Positions 8,452-17,708 of a DNA stretch of 64,000 nucleotides are shown here, in pieces. The stretch's first letter is position 1; every line of letters starts with the position of its first letter. The stretch comes from Marivivens sp. LCG002. GTDB lineage: Bacteria > Pseudomonadota > Alphaproteobacteria > Rhodobacterales > Rhodobacteraceae. The notes under the pieces are model-generated. The model did no database searches and was not told the origin of the DNA. It saw only the letters and a program-made list of their open reading frames with translations. The stretch is taken from the NCBI RefSeq assembly GCF_030264275.1, contig NZ_CP127165.1:918001-982000 (forward strand). Direction: 5' to 3'. A program made the translations under genes and the position numbers.

Positions 8452-10669
8452 AGGTATCCGCGCCTGCGGTTTCAAGGAAGAGATGCAGCGAGATCGGGTT
8501 GATCGGTTTGTGCAGCAATCCCATGTCCCGCGCTTCGACCTGAGCAATCGCTTCGGGCGAGCGATTGGCGGAAATGATCCGCGCGGGCACATGACCGATA
8601 AGATCATAGATCTTGCTCACCACATCGGTGCCGAGTTCGCCGTCATCGAGCTGGAGATCGACAAGCATCGCATCGGGAACAAGGTCGATTTCCTCGAGAA
8701 GCTGTATCGCTTCGTCGCCCGAGGCCACGTCGAGCACTTCGACATTCCATTTCTCCAGAAGGAGCGTCAAAGCACGGCGCATATCGAGATCGTTCTCGAT
8801 CAGGAGAACGACAAGCCCGTCGTGACGCCATTGGGCTTGGGGCGGAAGCGTGTCCTCTTCGGGGGGCGCCGCACCCAGACGGTCGACCAGAGGCACGGTG
8901 ACACGGAACACCGTCCCGACACCTTCTTCGGATTCGACGCTGAGTGGATGGCGCAAAAGGGCACAGGCGCGATCCACGATCGCAAGCCCAAGGCCAAGAC
9001 CCTCGGACGCGCTCGACCTTGCGTTCAACCGGTGGAATTCGCGGAAAATCGCCTCGTGTTCGGCCTGCGGGATACCGGGTCCTGTGTCCCAGACCTCTAT
9101 CCTGACCGAGCGGCGCATACGGCGCACACCGACAAGCACCCGTCCTGTTTCGGTGTAGCGGATCGCGTTCGAAATGAGGTTCTGAAGAATGCGGCGGATA
9201 TAGGTCGCATCCGAGCGGATGCGCACACGGCTCGGGATGACGCTCAGTTCCAGACCTTTGCGCTCGGCCAAGGGTTGGAATTCGTCGCGCAACTGGCGCA
9301 ACAGGGCGGCAAGATCGATGGTGTGCATGTCCACCGCAGCGCGGCCGCTCTCAAGTTTGGAGATGTCGAGAAGGGCTTCGATGATGGATTGCACCGAAGA
9401 GAGCGCATTCTGGGCTTTGCCCACGATATCGCGGTGGCGCTGTTCGCCAAGCTCTTCTGCAATCGACGACAGATAGAGCGTCGCCGCAGAGAGAGGTTGG
9501 AGCAGATCGTGACTGGCCGCCGCGACAAAGCGAGAGCGTGACGACATGGCCCGTTCGGCCACGGCCAGAGCGTCCTCAAGTTCGAGCGTGCGTTCCGTCA
9601 CCCTTTGTTCAAGCCGTTCGTTGGCCTCGCTCAGAGCAAGCGCCGCTTCGCGTTCGGGGGTGACATCGGTGATCGAAACCACAAAGCCCTTGTCGGGCAT
9701 CTCTTCGGCAAAAACATCGAAATACCGTCTTTCGCCGCGCCGGAATTCGAACCGAAGCGGGGGGCGGCGATCCGAGCGATTGACCCAATCGAGAAAACCT
9801 TGGCCTGAAAGATCGCTCACATAGGTGATCTGGTTTTCGAAGAGCCGGAAAATGGTTTCGAAGTCGAGCCCCGCGCGCATTTGGGTCAGCGGGATCGACA
9901 AGAGACTTGCCAGTCGTTGATTGAAGCCGACCAGCCGCCGCTCGTGGTCGAAGATGCCGACACCTTGATTGATATGTTCAAGCGTTGCGCGGATGAGGCG
10001 GGCCTGATCGTCGATGATCTTGCCGCGCTCCATCCGTTCCATGCGGATGATATCCGAGATATCGGTCTGCATGATGACGGTCTGACCGCCCGGCATGCGG
10101 TGTTCGGACACCTGCACCCAGCGGTCCCAGATCATGCGCACGTTGAACATCACATGTTCTTCGGCATGATGGGTCATGCGCTTTTGCACCCAGTCCTCGG
10201 GGCTTACGCCGTCGGGGAGATGCAGATAGCGGCTCTTGCTGACGAGGCGGATATAATCGTCAAAGGTCAAACCCGGTTTCAGCTCTTGCCGAATGTCGGG
10301 CATATGCATGCCGAAACGGCTGTTGCACAGGTTCAAGGCTCCATCCGCATCAAAGAGCGCAAAGCCTTCCTGGATGTTCTCGATGGCATTTGCCAGATCG
10401 AGACGCGCTTTCTCCGTTTCGCGGTTGGCCGAGGCTAGGCGGCTGTTCGAGACGTTCAACAGATCGAGCGCATTCTCGAGATCGCGGGTGCGTTCGCGCA
10501 CCTGTTCTTCGAGAAGAACGGCCCTCTGGAACTGGGTATAGGCCGCGCCGTGGTCATCGTTGATCTGTTCGATCCTACGCATGAGCGCGCTACAGATTTC
10601 GAACAGTTTTTCATTCTGCCGTTCGATCGGGTCACTGGGGTTGATCAGCGCGCGTGCCGAAGGGATCAC
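8450..10669 (-). CDS. PAS-containing hybrid sensor histidine kinase
   Basis: A 739-residue cytoplasmic kinase with no membrane helices. It has an N-terminal coiled coil (about residues 15-100), two PAS-like domains (starting near ANAIENIQEGFALFD and TLEHINQGVGIFD), and a HisKA domain with ASHDLLQPLSA (His387). A HATPase_c follows (NLISNAIRYTETG, DTGPGIP, GLGLGLAIV). A C-terminal receiver domain carries the phospho-acceptor Asp671 (MLVDLQLDDG) and the conserved Lys (LLHKPIN). It overlaps the FIST gene in an ATGA, so the two are co-translated. Hybrid kinases of this kind control quinoprotein alcohol dehydrogenases in pseudomonads; the LuxR-type regulator next door is the probable output. Confidence 0.9.
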   Translation of the reverse strand: MIPSARALINPSDPIERQNEKLFEICSALMRRIEQINDDHGAAYTQFQRAVLLEEQVRERTRDLENALDLLNVSNSRLASANRETEKARLDLANAIENIQEGFALFDADGALNLCNSRFGMHMPDIRQELKPGLTFDDYIRLVSKSRYLHLPDGVSPEDWVQKRMTHHAEEHVMFNVRMIWDRWVQVSEHRMPGGQTVIMQTDISDIIRMERMERGKIIDDQARLIRATLEHINQGVGIFDHERRLVGFNQRLASLLSIPLTQMRAGLDFETIFRLFENQITYVSDLSGQGFLDWVNRSDRRPPLRFEFRRGERRYFDVFAEEMPDKGFVVSITDVTPEREAALALSEANERLEQRVTERTLELEDALAVAERAMSSRSRFVAAASHDLLQPLSAATLYLSSIAEELGEQRHRDIVGKAQNALSSVQSIIEALLDISKLESGRAAVDMHTIDLAALLRQLRDEFQPLAERKGLELSVIPSRVRIRSDATYIRRILQNLISNAIRYTETGRVLVGVRRMRRSVRIEVWDTGPGIPQAEHEAIFREFHRLNARSSASEGLGLGLAIVDRACALLRHPLSVESEEGVGTVFRVTVPLVDRLGAAPPEEDTLPPQAQWRHDGLVVLLIENDLDMRRALTLLLEKWNVEVLDVASGDEAIQLLEEIDLVPDAMLVDLQLDDGELGTDVVSKIYDLIGHVPARIISANRSPEAIAQVEARDMGLLHKPINPISLHLFLETAGADT

Positions 10670-11841
10670 AGCCCGTCCTCCGGTGCAAAGATCGCGACTC
10701 CCGTCATGGTCTGGTTGACATGCATACCGTTGATCTGTTCGCCATAGGTGCTGAAGCCGACGACTTTGTTGCGTGCAAGGATGTCCGAGATTGCGCCCGT
10801 GCGTTGTTTCTGCTCGGCTTCGAGACGGCGCAGGATACAGTCACAAGCGATGATGGCTTGAGGCGTGCGCCCCCGCGCGATCCGCGCAAGTTCGCGGTCG
10901 AGATGCACGGCCATATCCTCGGGCTCGGCAAGCGTCAGGACAAGGCCTTCGTCGATGGCCGAGAAGAACACGAGGTCCCCATTGTCGAGCACCCGCTGGA
11001 TTGCCCGCACGTGATGGGTCCCGCCAAAGCGCACGACCACGGGATGCGCGGCAAAGGTAAAGGCGGAAAGCTGTTCAGGGTCCTTGCCGAGAATGCGTGC
11101 ATATTCACGCGCGGCGGGTTCGGCATTGATGCGGCGCACGATCCGGCGGCGCGAATCCGCCTCGGTGACCACCATCCGCGTTTCGGTCGGGGTCAAATGA
11201 TCGAGACTGAAGACATGAACAGGGCAGTTTGTCCTCACAAAACAAAGCACTGCGGCGTGGGTATAGACCTGTCCGCCGACCGCAATATAGGTCTCTTGAA
11301 AGCGGTCCCCATCACCTGCCGAGCCGCCGAAGAGCGGCACAGGTCCAAGACCCGAAACCACAGCCGCGACGACTTCGTCCTCTTTGATCGAAAGCCCGTC
11401 GATGGCGACAAAGGCGAATTCATGCTGCCACTCGGGTTCTTGGGCGTTCAGATCGGTGCGGAGCCTGATCATGCTTCCCACGATTTCTTGGGGGTCGAGT
11501 TTTTCCAGATGATTGATGAGGATCGAGCCGACACAGAAATTCGCGCGCGGAAGGCCGATGGCGGCAATGGTGCCTTCGGTATATCCGTGCTCGCCAAGCT
11601 CGCCCGCCGTGGTGCAGGCGATGACCCGTTCGGGCCCCCAAATCTCGACCGCTTGGGCGACGATCGTGCGGAATTTCGCATCGGGGCTTACATAAAGAAC
11701 CACCAGCGCAAAGTCGATCTCGGGGCCGAGGGCCTTGGCGAGTTCGGCGACAGCATCGGGGTGCGTGCACTCGATATGAGCTGATCGGACGATGCCCGTC
11801 AGATGCGCCACCGCGTCAAGCGGTTGCCCGGTTCCTCCCAT
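10666..11841 (-). CDS. FIST domain sensory protein
   Basis: A 391-residue protein with FIST_N (about residues 35-225; VIACTTAGELGEHGY and PVPLFGGSAGDGDRF) and FIST_C (about 230-375; DCILRRLEAEQKQ, then NKVVGFSTYGEQINGMHVNQTMTG). FIST proteins are predicted intracellular sensors of small ligands and usually pair with signalling proteins. The 4-bp overlap with the downstream hybrid kinase supports a direct sensor-kinase partnership. An inverted repeat TGACC-N9-GGTCA lies just before its start. The ligand is unknown. Confidence 0.88.
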   Translation of the reverse strand: MGGTGQPLDAVAHLTGIVRSAHIECTHPDAVAELAKALGPEIDFALVVLYVSPDAKFRTIVAQAVEIWGPERVIACTTAGELGEHGYTEGTIAAIGLPRANFCVGSILINHLEKLDPQEIVGSMIRLRTDLNAQEPEWQHEFAFVAIDGLSIKEDEVVAAVVSGLGPVPLFGGSAGDGDRFQETYIAVGGQVYTHAAVLCFVRTNCPVHVFSLDHLTPTETRMVVTEADSRRRIVRRINAEPAAREYARILGKDPEQLSAFTFAAHPVVVRFGGTHHVRAIQRVLDNGDLVFFSAIDEGLVLTLAEPEDMAVHLDRELARIARGRTPQAIIACDCILRRLEAEQKQRTGAISDILARNKVVGFSTYGEQINGMHVNQTMTGVAIFAPEDGL

Positions 11842-11862
11842 AGCCTCCTCCTAGGCTGACTT

Positions 11863-11881
11863 TGACCGGCACCATTGGTCA
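11863..11881. promoter_or_regulatory. Inverted repeat TGACC-N9-GGTCA before the FIST-kinase genes
   Basis: The arms are at 11863-11867 and 11877-11881, upstream of the FIST start (11841, minus strand). The half-site resembles the GGTC core of the island's recurring motif, suggesting autoregulation by the adjacent response regulator. This is inference. Confidence 0.4.
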
Positions 11882-11897
11882 GACGCAATCGTATTGG

Positions 11898-12572
11898 TTA
11901 CTGGCTGTCTTGCAAGACCGAAGCGAAACTGGCCTCCTTTGCAATCAGCACGGCTTGGGTGCGGCTTTGAACGCCCAGTTTACGCATGATCGCGGTGACA
12001 TGGGCTTTGACCGTCGTTTCAGCAATCGACAGATCATAAGCGATTTGCTTGTTCAACTTGCCTTCGCAGATGAGTTGCAGAATTTTTGCCTGTTGCCGTG
12101 TCAGCCGCGACATACGCGAGATTGCTTCGTCCTGATCGGTGGCGGGGCTGCTGGCGTTATTGTCGAGCGGCACGCCCTCGGGAACATAGCGCTCGCCGCG
12201 GGCGATGGCCTCAAAAGCGGCACGGAAGACTTCGCGCTGGCTGTGCTTGGGCACAAAACCCGATGCGCCTGCGCGGATCGTCGATGCGATCATGCGGTGA
12301 TCGGCCATCGAGCTGACGACGACGATCGGAATGGGAGCCACGACCTTCTGCAGACGGATCAACCCGTCAAGCCCGTTCACATCGGGCAAATTCAGGTCAA
12401 GCACCACCACCTCGGGTCTCAGCCCCGCGCCGATCTTTTCGAGCGCCGCTTCGAGATGTTCGGCGGTTTCGACTTTTCGGATGCCCGCAACCGTTTGAAG
12501 CGTCATCGACAGCGCGTCGAGAAAGAGCGGATGATCGTCAACAATCAGTGCGGTATTGAAAGTCATGGGCAT
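11898..12572 (-). CDS. LuxR/NarL-family response regulator
   Basis: About 224 residues. The N-terminal receiver has an acidic pocket (LIVDDHPLF), phospho-acceptor Asp in VVVLDLNLPDVNG and Lys in GFVPKHS. The C-terminal LuxR helix-turn-helix is LTRQQAKILQLICEGKLNKQIA, then AETTVKAHVTAIMRKLG. The start is taken at 12572; 12566 (the next Met) or 12617 are possible. It lies between the FIST-kinase operon and the PQQ dehydrogenase, all on the minus strand. It is the likely DNA-binding output of the kinase and the best candidate to bind the GGTCGYA sites. Confidence 0.88.
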   Translation of the reverse strand: MPMTFNTALIVDDHPLFLDALSMTLQTVAGIRKVETAEHLEAALEKIGAGLRPEVVVLDLNLPDVNGLDGLIRLQKVVAPIPIVVVSSMADHRMIASTIRAGASGFVPKHSQREVFRAAFEAIARGERYVPEGVPLDNNASSPATDQDEAISRMSRLTRQQAKILQLICEGKLNKQIAYDLSIAETTVKAHVTAIMRKLGVQSRTQAVLIAKEASFASVLQDSQ

Positions 12573-12665
12573 GGTGTCTGCTTCGCAAGTGACATGGTAT
12601 GGATCTATCCTACCCATAAGTCTCTATTCGGCAAACGACACTATGGTCTTAGCCCCGACATAAGA

Positions 12666-12689
12666 AAAGCGCGCCCGATGGCGCGCTTT
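12666..12689 (-). terminator. Rho-independent terminator of the PQQ dehydrogenase
   Basis: A 10-bp stem AAAGCGCGCC / GGCGCGCTTT with a CGAT loop. Read on the minus strand it ends in TTTTCTTA, just after the PQQ dehydrogenase stop and before the regulator start. Confidence 0.75.
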
Positions 12690-12709
12690 CCCCTTTGTTT
12701 CAAAGCGGT

Positions 12710-14458
12710 TTACTTGGCCAGTTTGAATGTCCAGATCATACCGCCCTGATTGAGGTAGTTGACGCGGTTTGCGACTTCGCCGCCCCAGAGCGGAACAGCG
12801 CCGCCCCAGCCCGATGCGACCGAGACATACTGTTCGCCGTCCATTTCCCAAGTGATCGGCTGGCCGACGATGCCCGAGCCGGTCTGGAAGGACCAAAGCT
12901 TTTCACCGGTTTCGTCGTCGAGCGCGATGAATTCACCTTCGGGGGTACCGGTAAAGACAAGGCCGCCTGCAGTGGTCATAACGCCTGCCCAGAGCGGGGC
13001 GTCGTTCTTGTATTCCCACTTGATTTCACCCGAATCCGGGTCAATGGCCTTGAGCGAACCGATATAGTCCTCGAAGAGCGGCTTGATGGTAAAGCCGGAA
13101 CCGAGATAGGCCGCGCCCTCGCGATAGGTCACAGGCTCGTTCCAGATGTCCATGCCCCATTCGTTCGACGGCACATAGAAGTTGCCTGTGCGCTGCGAAT
13201 AGGCCATCGGCATCCAGTTCTTGCCGCCAAGGAACGACGGGATCGCAAAGACCATCTCGCCCTTATCGCCGTCGGTCGCGGCCGAAGGATCGCCCGGACG
13301 GTTGTCCTCGTTATAGATCGGGCGGCCGTTTTCATCGATGCCCGAAGCCCAAGAGATGTCTTTGACGAAAGGCACAGCCGAGACGAACTTGCCGTCGGCG
13401 CGGTTCAGAACATAGAAGAACCCGTTGCGGTCGGCGGTTGCAAAGCGGTCGTTGCCCTCGCGGTCGGTATAGGCCACCACTTCGTTCACACCGTCAAAGT
13501 CCCAGCCTTCGCGCGGGGTGGTCTGGAAGTGCCACTTGATTTCGCCTGTTGCGGGGTCGATGCCCAGACGCGAAGCGGCGTAGAGGTTGTCACCCACGTT
13601 TCCTTCAGTCGGCGCGCCTGCGTTGCGCAAGTGCGAGTTCCACGGGGCAGGGTTGCCCGTGCCGAAGACCAGCGTGTCGGTGTCGGCGTCATAAGAGCCG
13701 CCAAGCCACGTCGCGCCGCCGCCTGTTTTCCACATATCGCCCGGCCAGGTCGCATTGAGCGTGCCCGTCATGGTCGATTCTTCGCCGTTGAGCGTGCCCA
13801 TATGGCCTTCGATCACGGGGCGGGTCCAAACGAGATCGCCCGTTTCCGCGTTGCGGGCCTGAACCTCGCCGACGATGCCGAATTCACCGCCCGAGTTACC
13901 CGTGACGATCAGACCGTTCACGATCAGGGGCGCAGCAGTATAGGAATAACCAGCACGATAATCGGCGATCTTCTTGTTCCAGACCACGTCGCCCGTCTTG
14001 AGGTTGAGGGCCACCAGACGCGCATCGAGCGTGCCGAAGTAGATGTTGTCGCCATAGATCGCGGCACCGCGGTTGATCACGTCACAGCAGGGCAGGATGC
14101 CTTCGGGCAGACGCGCGTCGTATTGCCAGATCTCTTTGCCTGTTTTGACGTCGATCGCATAAAGACGCGAGTAGGAGCCCGTCACATACATGATGCCGTC
14201 ATAGACAAGCGGCTGGGTTTCCTGACCGCGCTGTTTTTCGCCGCCCATGGAAAAGGCCCAAGCGGGAACAAGGCTGCCGACGGTGTCTTTGTTGATAGCC
14301 TCAAGCGGAGAGAAGCGCTGCAGATTGCGCCCCATACCGTTGGTGACGACCTGCGAGGTAATTGTCTGGTCGTTTGCGACGTCGGCTTCTGTCACCGCAG
14401 CTTGTGCGGTAGACAGAGCCATAAGGCTGACGGTTGCAGCCAGAATGAAGCGCTTCAT
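12710..14458 (-). CDS. PQQ-dependent alcohol dehydrogenase, lanthanide-type (PedH/ExaA-like)
   Basis: A 582-residue periplasmic quinoprotein with signal peptide [20 protein letters not shown] and an eight-bladed propeller rich in W-docking repeats ([19 protein letters not shown], then [20 protein letters not shown]). The vicinal Cys124-Cys125 disulfide ([11 protein letters not shown]) holds PQQ. The active-site segment is GWDFDGVNE: Asp320 is the catalytic Asp, and Asp322 at +2 is the extra ligand seen in lanthanide-dependent XoxF, ExaF and PedH. Calcium enzymes have Ser or Ala there. The C-terminal [13 protein letters not shown] is ExaA-like. The open frame continues upstream to 15865, but the signal peptide and GGGAGGATT before 14458 set the start. 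Confidence 0.93.
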   Translation of the reverse strand: MKRFILAATVSLMALSTAQAAVTEADVANDQTITSQVVTNGMGRNLQRFSPLEAINKDTVGSLVPAWAFSMGGEKQRGQETQPLVYDGIMYVTGSYSRLYAIDVKTGKEIWQYDARLPEGILPCCDVINRGAAIYGDNIYFGTLDARLVALNLKTGDVVWNKKIADYRAGYSYTAAPLIVNGLIVTGNSGGEFGIVGEVQARNAETGDLVWTRPVIEGHMGTLNGEESTMTGTLNATWPGDMWKTGGGATWLGGSYDADTDTLVFGTGNPAPWNSHLRNAGAPTEGNVGDNLYAASRLGIDPATGEIKWHFQTTPREGWDFDGVNEVVAYTDREGNDRFATADRNGFFYVLNRADGKFVSAVPFVKDISWASGIDENGRPIYNEDNRPGDPSAATDGDKGEMVFAIPSFLGGKNWMPMAYSQRTGNFYVPSNEWGMDIWNEPVTYREGAAYLGSGFTIKPLFEDYIGSLKAIDPDSGEIKWEYKNDAPLWAGVMTTAGGLVFTGTPEGEFIALDDETGEKLWSFQTGSGIVGQPITWEMDGEQYVSVASGWGGAVPLWGGEVANRVNYLNQGGMIWTFKLAK

Positions 14459-14561
14459 TGGAATCCTCCCGTTGATTTTCGAAGTTCGGAGCTGCGCAAA
14501 AGGCCGAACCGGAACTGGGAAGAGTATGGATAACGACTTCGTGAGATGGGAATTGAACCTT

Positions 14562-14624
14562 GGTCGTAGCTGTGGTCGTAGATGCAGGCGCAGCATTTCT
14601 ACGACCCACAACCAAAAGGTCGTA
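14562..14624. promoter_or_regulatory. Cluster of four GGTCGTA motifs between divergent genes
   Basis: GGTCGTA occurs on the plus strand at 14562-14568, 14574-14580 and 14618-14624, and on the minus strand at 14600-14606. The last two form TACGACC-N11-GGTCGTA. The first two are direct repeats 12 bp apart. The first is preceded by TTGAACC (14553-14559). The cluster lies in the 219-bp gap between the PQQ dehydrogenase and the ABC binding-protein gene and probably controls both. Multiple exact heptamers in 63 bp are a strong sign of an operator. Confidence 0.65.
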
Positions 14625-14677
14625 TTTCGCGGCGCGGCCCGTTTTGCCAACCTGACGGGGAACTTTGGGAGGACTGA

Positions 14678-15649
14678 ATGACTTATTTTCGGACGCTGCT
14701 TGCAGGGGCCGCAACGCTTGCGCTTACCGCGGGGATCGCTCTTGCCGAGACCCCTGTCATCAAAGCGGCTGTCTTGCAGTCGGGGACGGTGAACTGGGAA
14801 CTCGACACGATCCTGAACCAAGACTTCGACGGCGCTCACGGCTTCGAACTCGAGGTCATGGGCGTGGCAGGTGGAGATGCGGCCCAGATCGCGCTTCTGG
14901 CGGGCGAAGTCGATACGATCGTATCGGATTGGCTCTGGGTGGCACGCCAGCGCGCGAACGGCGAAGACTTTGTTTTTATCCCGTATTCCAAAGCCGTAGG
15001 CGGCGTTCTTGTCGCAGGCGACAGCACGGCCACATCGCTTGCGGACCTTCGGGGCGGCAAAATCGGTATCGCGGGCGGTCCGCTCGACAAGAGCTGGCTT
15101 ATCCTGCGGGCCTATGCGCAGAACCAGTCGGGGTTCGACCTCAAGGAAGAGACCGAGCAGGTCTTTGGTGCGCCGCCGCTCATCGCTGAAACCGCGCTTG
15201 CGGGCGATGTCGACGGGGCGATCAACTTCTGGCATTTCGCTGCAAAAATGAAGGCAGCAGGTATGCGCGAGCTGGTCTCGGTGGACGAGGCTGCCCGCGC
15301 GCTGGGCCTTGATCCCGAAACGCCGCTTCTGGGTTATGTCGTCCGCGGCTCCATGGTTGCAGAGCACCCCGAGCTTGTCGCCGCACTCGCTGACGCGTCG
15401 CGGGATGCCAAGGCGCTTCTTGCCTCCGATCCCGCCGCATGGGAGCCACTGCGCGAACGTATGCGGGCAGGAAATGACGCCGAGTTCGAAGAGCTCAAAG
15501 CAGGCTTTATCGCAGGTATTCCCGCCCAAGGCGCGGTAGATGTCGCGGCGGCTGCCAAAATGATGGCGGTGATGATAGACTTGGGCGGTGACGAACTCGT
15601 CGGGGATATGGACGCATTGCCTGACGGAGTGTTTTGGACAGGACAATAA
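14678..15649 (+). CDS. ABC transporter substrate-binding protein (NMT1/SsuA-like)
   Basis: A 323-residue periplasmic binding protein with signal peptide [23 protein letters not shown] and an NMT1/SsuA-type fold ([21 protein letters not shown], then [19 protein letters not shown]). The stop and the next start overlap as TAATG, so it is coupled to the ATPase. The missing permease is probably the gene at 7029-7799. It is divergent from the PQQ dehydrogenase across the GGTCGTA cluster. The ligand is unknown; family members carry nitrate, sulfonates, taurine or thiamine precursors. Confidence 0.87.
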   Translation: MTYFRTLLAGAATLALTAGIALAETPVIKAAVLQSGTVNWELDTILNQDFDGAHGFELEVMGVAGGDAAQIALLAGEVDTIVSDWLWVARQRANGEDFVFIPYSKAVGGVLVAGDSTATSLADLRGGKIGIAGGPLDKSWLILRAYAQNQSGFDLKEETEQVFGAPPLIAETALAGDVDGAINFWHFAAKMKAAGMRELVSVDEAARALGLDPETPLLGYVVRGSMVAEHPELVAALADASRDAKALLASDPAAWEPLRERMRAGNDAEFEELKAGFIAGIPAQGAVDVAAAAKMMAVMIDLGGDELVGDMDALPDGVFWTGQ

Positions 15650-16311
15650 TGCAAGCAATCGCCCAAGGGACCGCGCCGCTTTCGGCGGAAGAGCAAAGCC
15701 CACTTCTCTCCCTCTCGCTCGAGTCCTTTGGCTTTGGCAGCGCTCCGATCCTCGGGGCGCTGTCTTTTGATATTGCGGCAGGTGAAAGCGTTGCGCTGCG
15801 CGGGGAGAGCGGGATCGGCAAAACCACGTTGCTGCGGCTGGTTGCGGGTCTCGAGGTCGCGCCAAAGAGCCGACTGATCGTCAATGGCCGTATGGGGATG
15901 GTGTTTCAGGAGCCGCATCTGTTGCGTTGGCGCTCGGTGCTAAGGAACATCACGCTGACGACGGGCGTCGATGACAGGCGCGCTCTGACGCTTCTGGACC
16001 AAGTCGGTCTGATCGGGAAAGAGGCGCTTTTCCCCGATCAGCTTTCACTTGGGCAACAGCGCAGGCTTGCCATCGCGCGTGCCTTTGCGGTGGAACCGGA
16101 TCTTTTGCTCTTGGATGAACCTTTCGTCTCGCTCGATGCGGAGCTTGCCGATCAGATGATGGGGCTTCTTGAAAGTCTGCGCGCGATCTATCGGCCTGCG
16201 CTGCTGTTGGTGACCCATGATGATGCCGAAGCCGAGCGGCTGACCGAACGGGCCATCACGCTTGGCGGGCATCCCGCGTCTATCATCTCAGACGTCAAAA
16301 GAGCGGGCTGA
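15649..16311 (+). CDS. ABC transporter ATP-binding protein
   Basis: A 220-residue nucleotide-binding subunit. It has Walker [11 protein letters not shown]-loop VFQEPHLL, signature [14 protein letters not shown], Walker B LLLLDEPF and switch His in LLVTHDD. The start is the ATG inside the TAATG overlap with the binding-protein gene; an upstream GTG/ATG-like start at 15634 would lie inside that gene. It partners with the preceding binding protein and probably the distant permease at 7029. Its 3' end overlaps the convergent Sel1 gene by 17 bp. Confidence 0.88.
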   Translation: MQAIAQGTAPLSAEEQSPLLSLSLESFGFGSAPILGALSFDIAAGESVALRGESGIGKTTLLRLVAGLEVAPKSRLIVNGRMGMVFQEPHLLRWRSVLRNITLTTGVDDRRALTLLDQVGLIGKEALFPDQLSLGQQRRLAIARAFAVEPDLLLLDEPFVSLDAELADQMMGLLESLRAIYRPALLLVTHDDAEAERLTERAITLGGHPASIISDVKRAG

Positions 16312-16843
16312 ATTTCCAGTTGTCCGCATCGGGCGTGATCTCGTTGAGATCATAGTCCGCCCCGCGAAGACGCTCGGCAATGGCGACACCTTCATCGGCG
16401 GCGCGGTCGATAAAGCGTCGGCCTGCTTCGCTATCTTCTGCCACGCCCCAGCCGCGCATCAGATCGATCCCGTGATTGAACATTCCGACAGGATCGCCGA
16501 GTTCGGCAGCGCGTTTGTTCCATTCGGCTGCGCCTTGGGGGTCGATCCCCGTCCCGTTGCCAAGACCGTTATCATCAAGATAGCCCATCCATGCCATCGC
16601 GGCCGTGTTGCCCGCATTGGCACAGGTTTCAAAGGTGAGGCGGGCATCGCTGTGATCGCCCTTTTTGGTCATGAAATACCCCGCGGCGCAGGAGGTCATC
16701 GACACCTCTCCCCGCCTGATATTTTCGATCACGCGGTTGAGGGTCAGCTCTTCTCGGTTCAGATCCCCGAATTGGCTTGGGTCCTCTTCTTCGGCCGCCA
16801 AAGGCGTGGCCGCAAGAGCCAAGGCAAAAATGAGATATCGCAT
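16295..16843 (-). CDS. Sel1-repeat (TPR-like) secreted protein
   Basis: A 182-residue protein with signal peptide MRYLIFALALAATPLAAE and two or more Sel1-like repeats (AAMAWMGYLDDNGLGNGTGID, then GMFNHGIDLMRGWGVAEDSEA). GGAGG lies 8 bases before the ATG. Sel1 repeats mediate protein contacts in the periplasm or envelope. It has its own upstream GGTCGTA (16904-16910) and sits between the two ABC systems of the quinoprotein island, so it may belong to the regulon. The function is unknown. Confidence 0.75.
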   Translation of the reverse strand: MRYLIFALALAATPLAAEEEDPSQFGDLNREELTLNRVIENIRRGEVSMTSCAAGYFMTKKGDHSDARLTFETCANAGNTAAMAWMGYLDDNGLGNGTGIDPQGAAEWNKRAAELGDPVGMFNHGIDLMRGWGVAEDSEAGRRFIDRAADEGVAIAERLRGADYDLNEITPDADNWKFSPLF

Positions 16844-16903
16844 GTCCAGTCCTCCAACCCCTCTCATCCTAGCAAAATTGGGTGAATTTGTCAGGCTTGC
16901 TAT

Positions 16904-16910
16904 GGTCGTA
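16904..16910 (+). promoter_or_regulatory. GGTCGTA motif upstream of the Sel1 gene
   Basis: A single exact GGTCGTA in the 73-bp gap between the ABC-2 permease stop and the Sel1 start, preceded by TTGCTAT. It matches the heptamer clustered at 14562-14624. Regulation of the Sel1 gene is inferred. Confidence 0.4.
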
Positions 16911-16916
16911 GTTCGG

Positions 16917-17708
16917 CTATTTGCCGTCTCTCGTGATGCCGCGTGCGGGGTCATAGCCATAGAGTGCAAGCGCGAGAAACACCCCAAGGCTCAGGCTCGT
17001 CCAGCCCAAAGCGGCAAGATTGACCTCGAGATAAAGCGCAAAGCGGATCAGCTCGACCGCATGGGTAAAGGGGTTGATCGTGCAAATCCAGAACAGCAGC
17101 TCGCCTGCCTCGGCCATCTTCCAGAGCGGGTAGAGCGCAGAGGACAAAAAGAACATCGGAAAGATCACAAAGTTCATAACCCCCGCGAAATTCTCGAGCT
17201 GCTTGACCTGTGACGAGATCGCAAGTCCCAAAGCGCCGAGCATCAATCCGCCAAGGCAAAGTGCGGGAAAGACCGCGAGATACCCCCAAGGGTCGAGGCG
17301 GATCTCGAAGAGCCAGGCAATCGCGAGGAAGCTATAGGCTTGAAGCGCCGAGATGAGCGTGCTCGCAACCAATTTGCAAAAGAGCAACCATCCCCGTGGG
17401 AGCGGCGCGGTCAAAAGGACCTTCATCGATCCCATCTCGCGGTCGTAAACAAGACTAAGAGAGGTCTGCATCCCATTGAAAAGCAATATCATTCCGCATA
17501 ATCCCGGAACGATATAAGTCTCGTAGGTGATATAGGTCTGATAGGGTGGGATGATCGAGAGACCGAGCGCGGCGCGAAAGCCTGCGGCAAAGACGAGAAG
17601 CCAGACCAAGGGACGCACCAAGGCGGCGAGGAACCTTTCGCGCTGGCCGACATAGCGGAGTGTCTCGCGGGTGATGATGGCGTGCAGGGCGATCCCAAAG
17701 GCTCTCAT
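16917..17708 (-). CDS. ABC-2 type permease, PQQ-alcohol-dehydrogenase-associated (PedC-like)
   Basis: A 263-residue ABC-2 membrane subunit with about six helices. Markers are VRPLVWLLVFAAGFRAALG, LVYDREMGSMKVLLTAPLPRG and the C-terminal ICTINPFTHAVELIRFALY. The ATG overlaps the ATPase stop by 4 bp. This permease type is a recurrent companion of PQQ alcohol dehydrogenases (the PedC-type family of pseudomonad ped loci). The exported substrate is unknown. A longer frame to 17885 runs into the ATPase gene and is rejected. Confidence 0.87.
   Translation of the reverse strand: MRAFGIALHAIITRETLRYVGQRERFLAALVRPLVWLLVFAAGFRAALGLSIIPPYQTYITYETYIVPGLCGMILLFNGMQTSLSLVYDREMGSMKVLLTAPLPRGWLLFCKLVASTLISALQAYSFLAIAWLFEIRLDPWGYLAVFPALCLGGLMLGALGLAISSQVKQLENFAGVMNFVIFPMFFLSSALYPLWKMAEAGELLFWICTINPFTHAVELIRFALYLEVNLAALGWTSLSLGVFLALALYGYDPARGITRDGK

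Noticed and set aside
14459-15865. Minus-strand extension of the PQQ dehydrogenase frame
   Set aside because: The signal peptide and ribosome-binding site at 14458 set the start. The extension runs antisense to the ABC binding-protein and ATPase genes.
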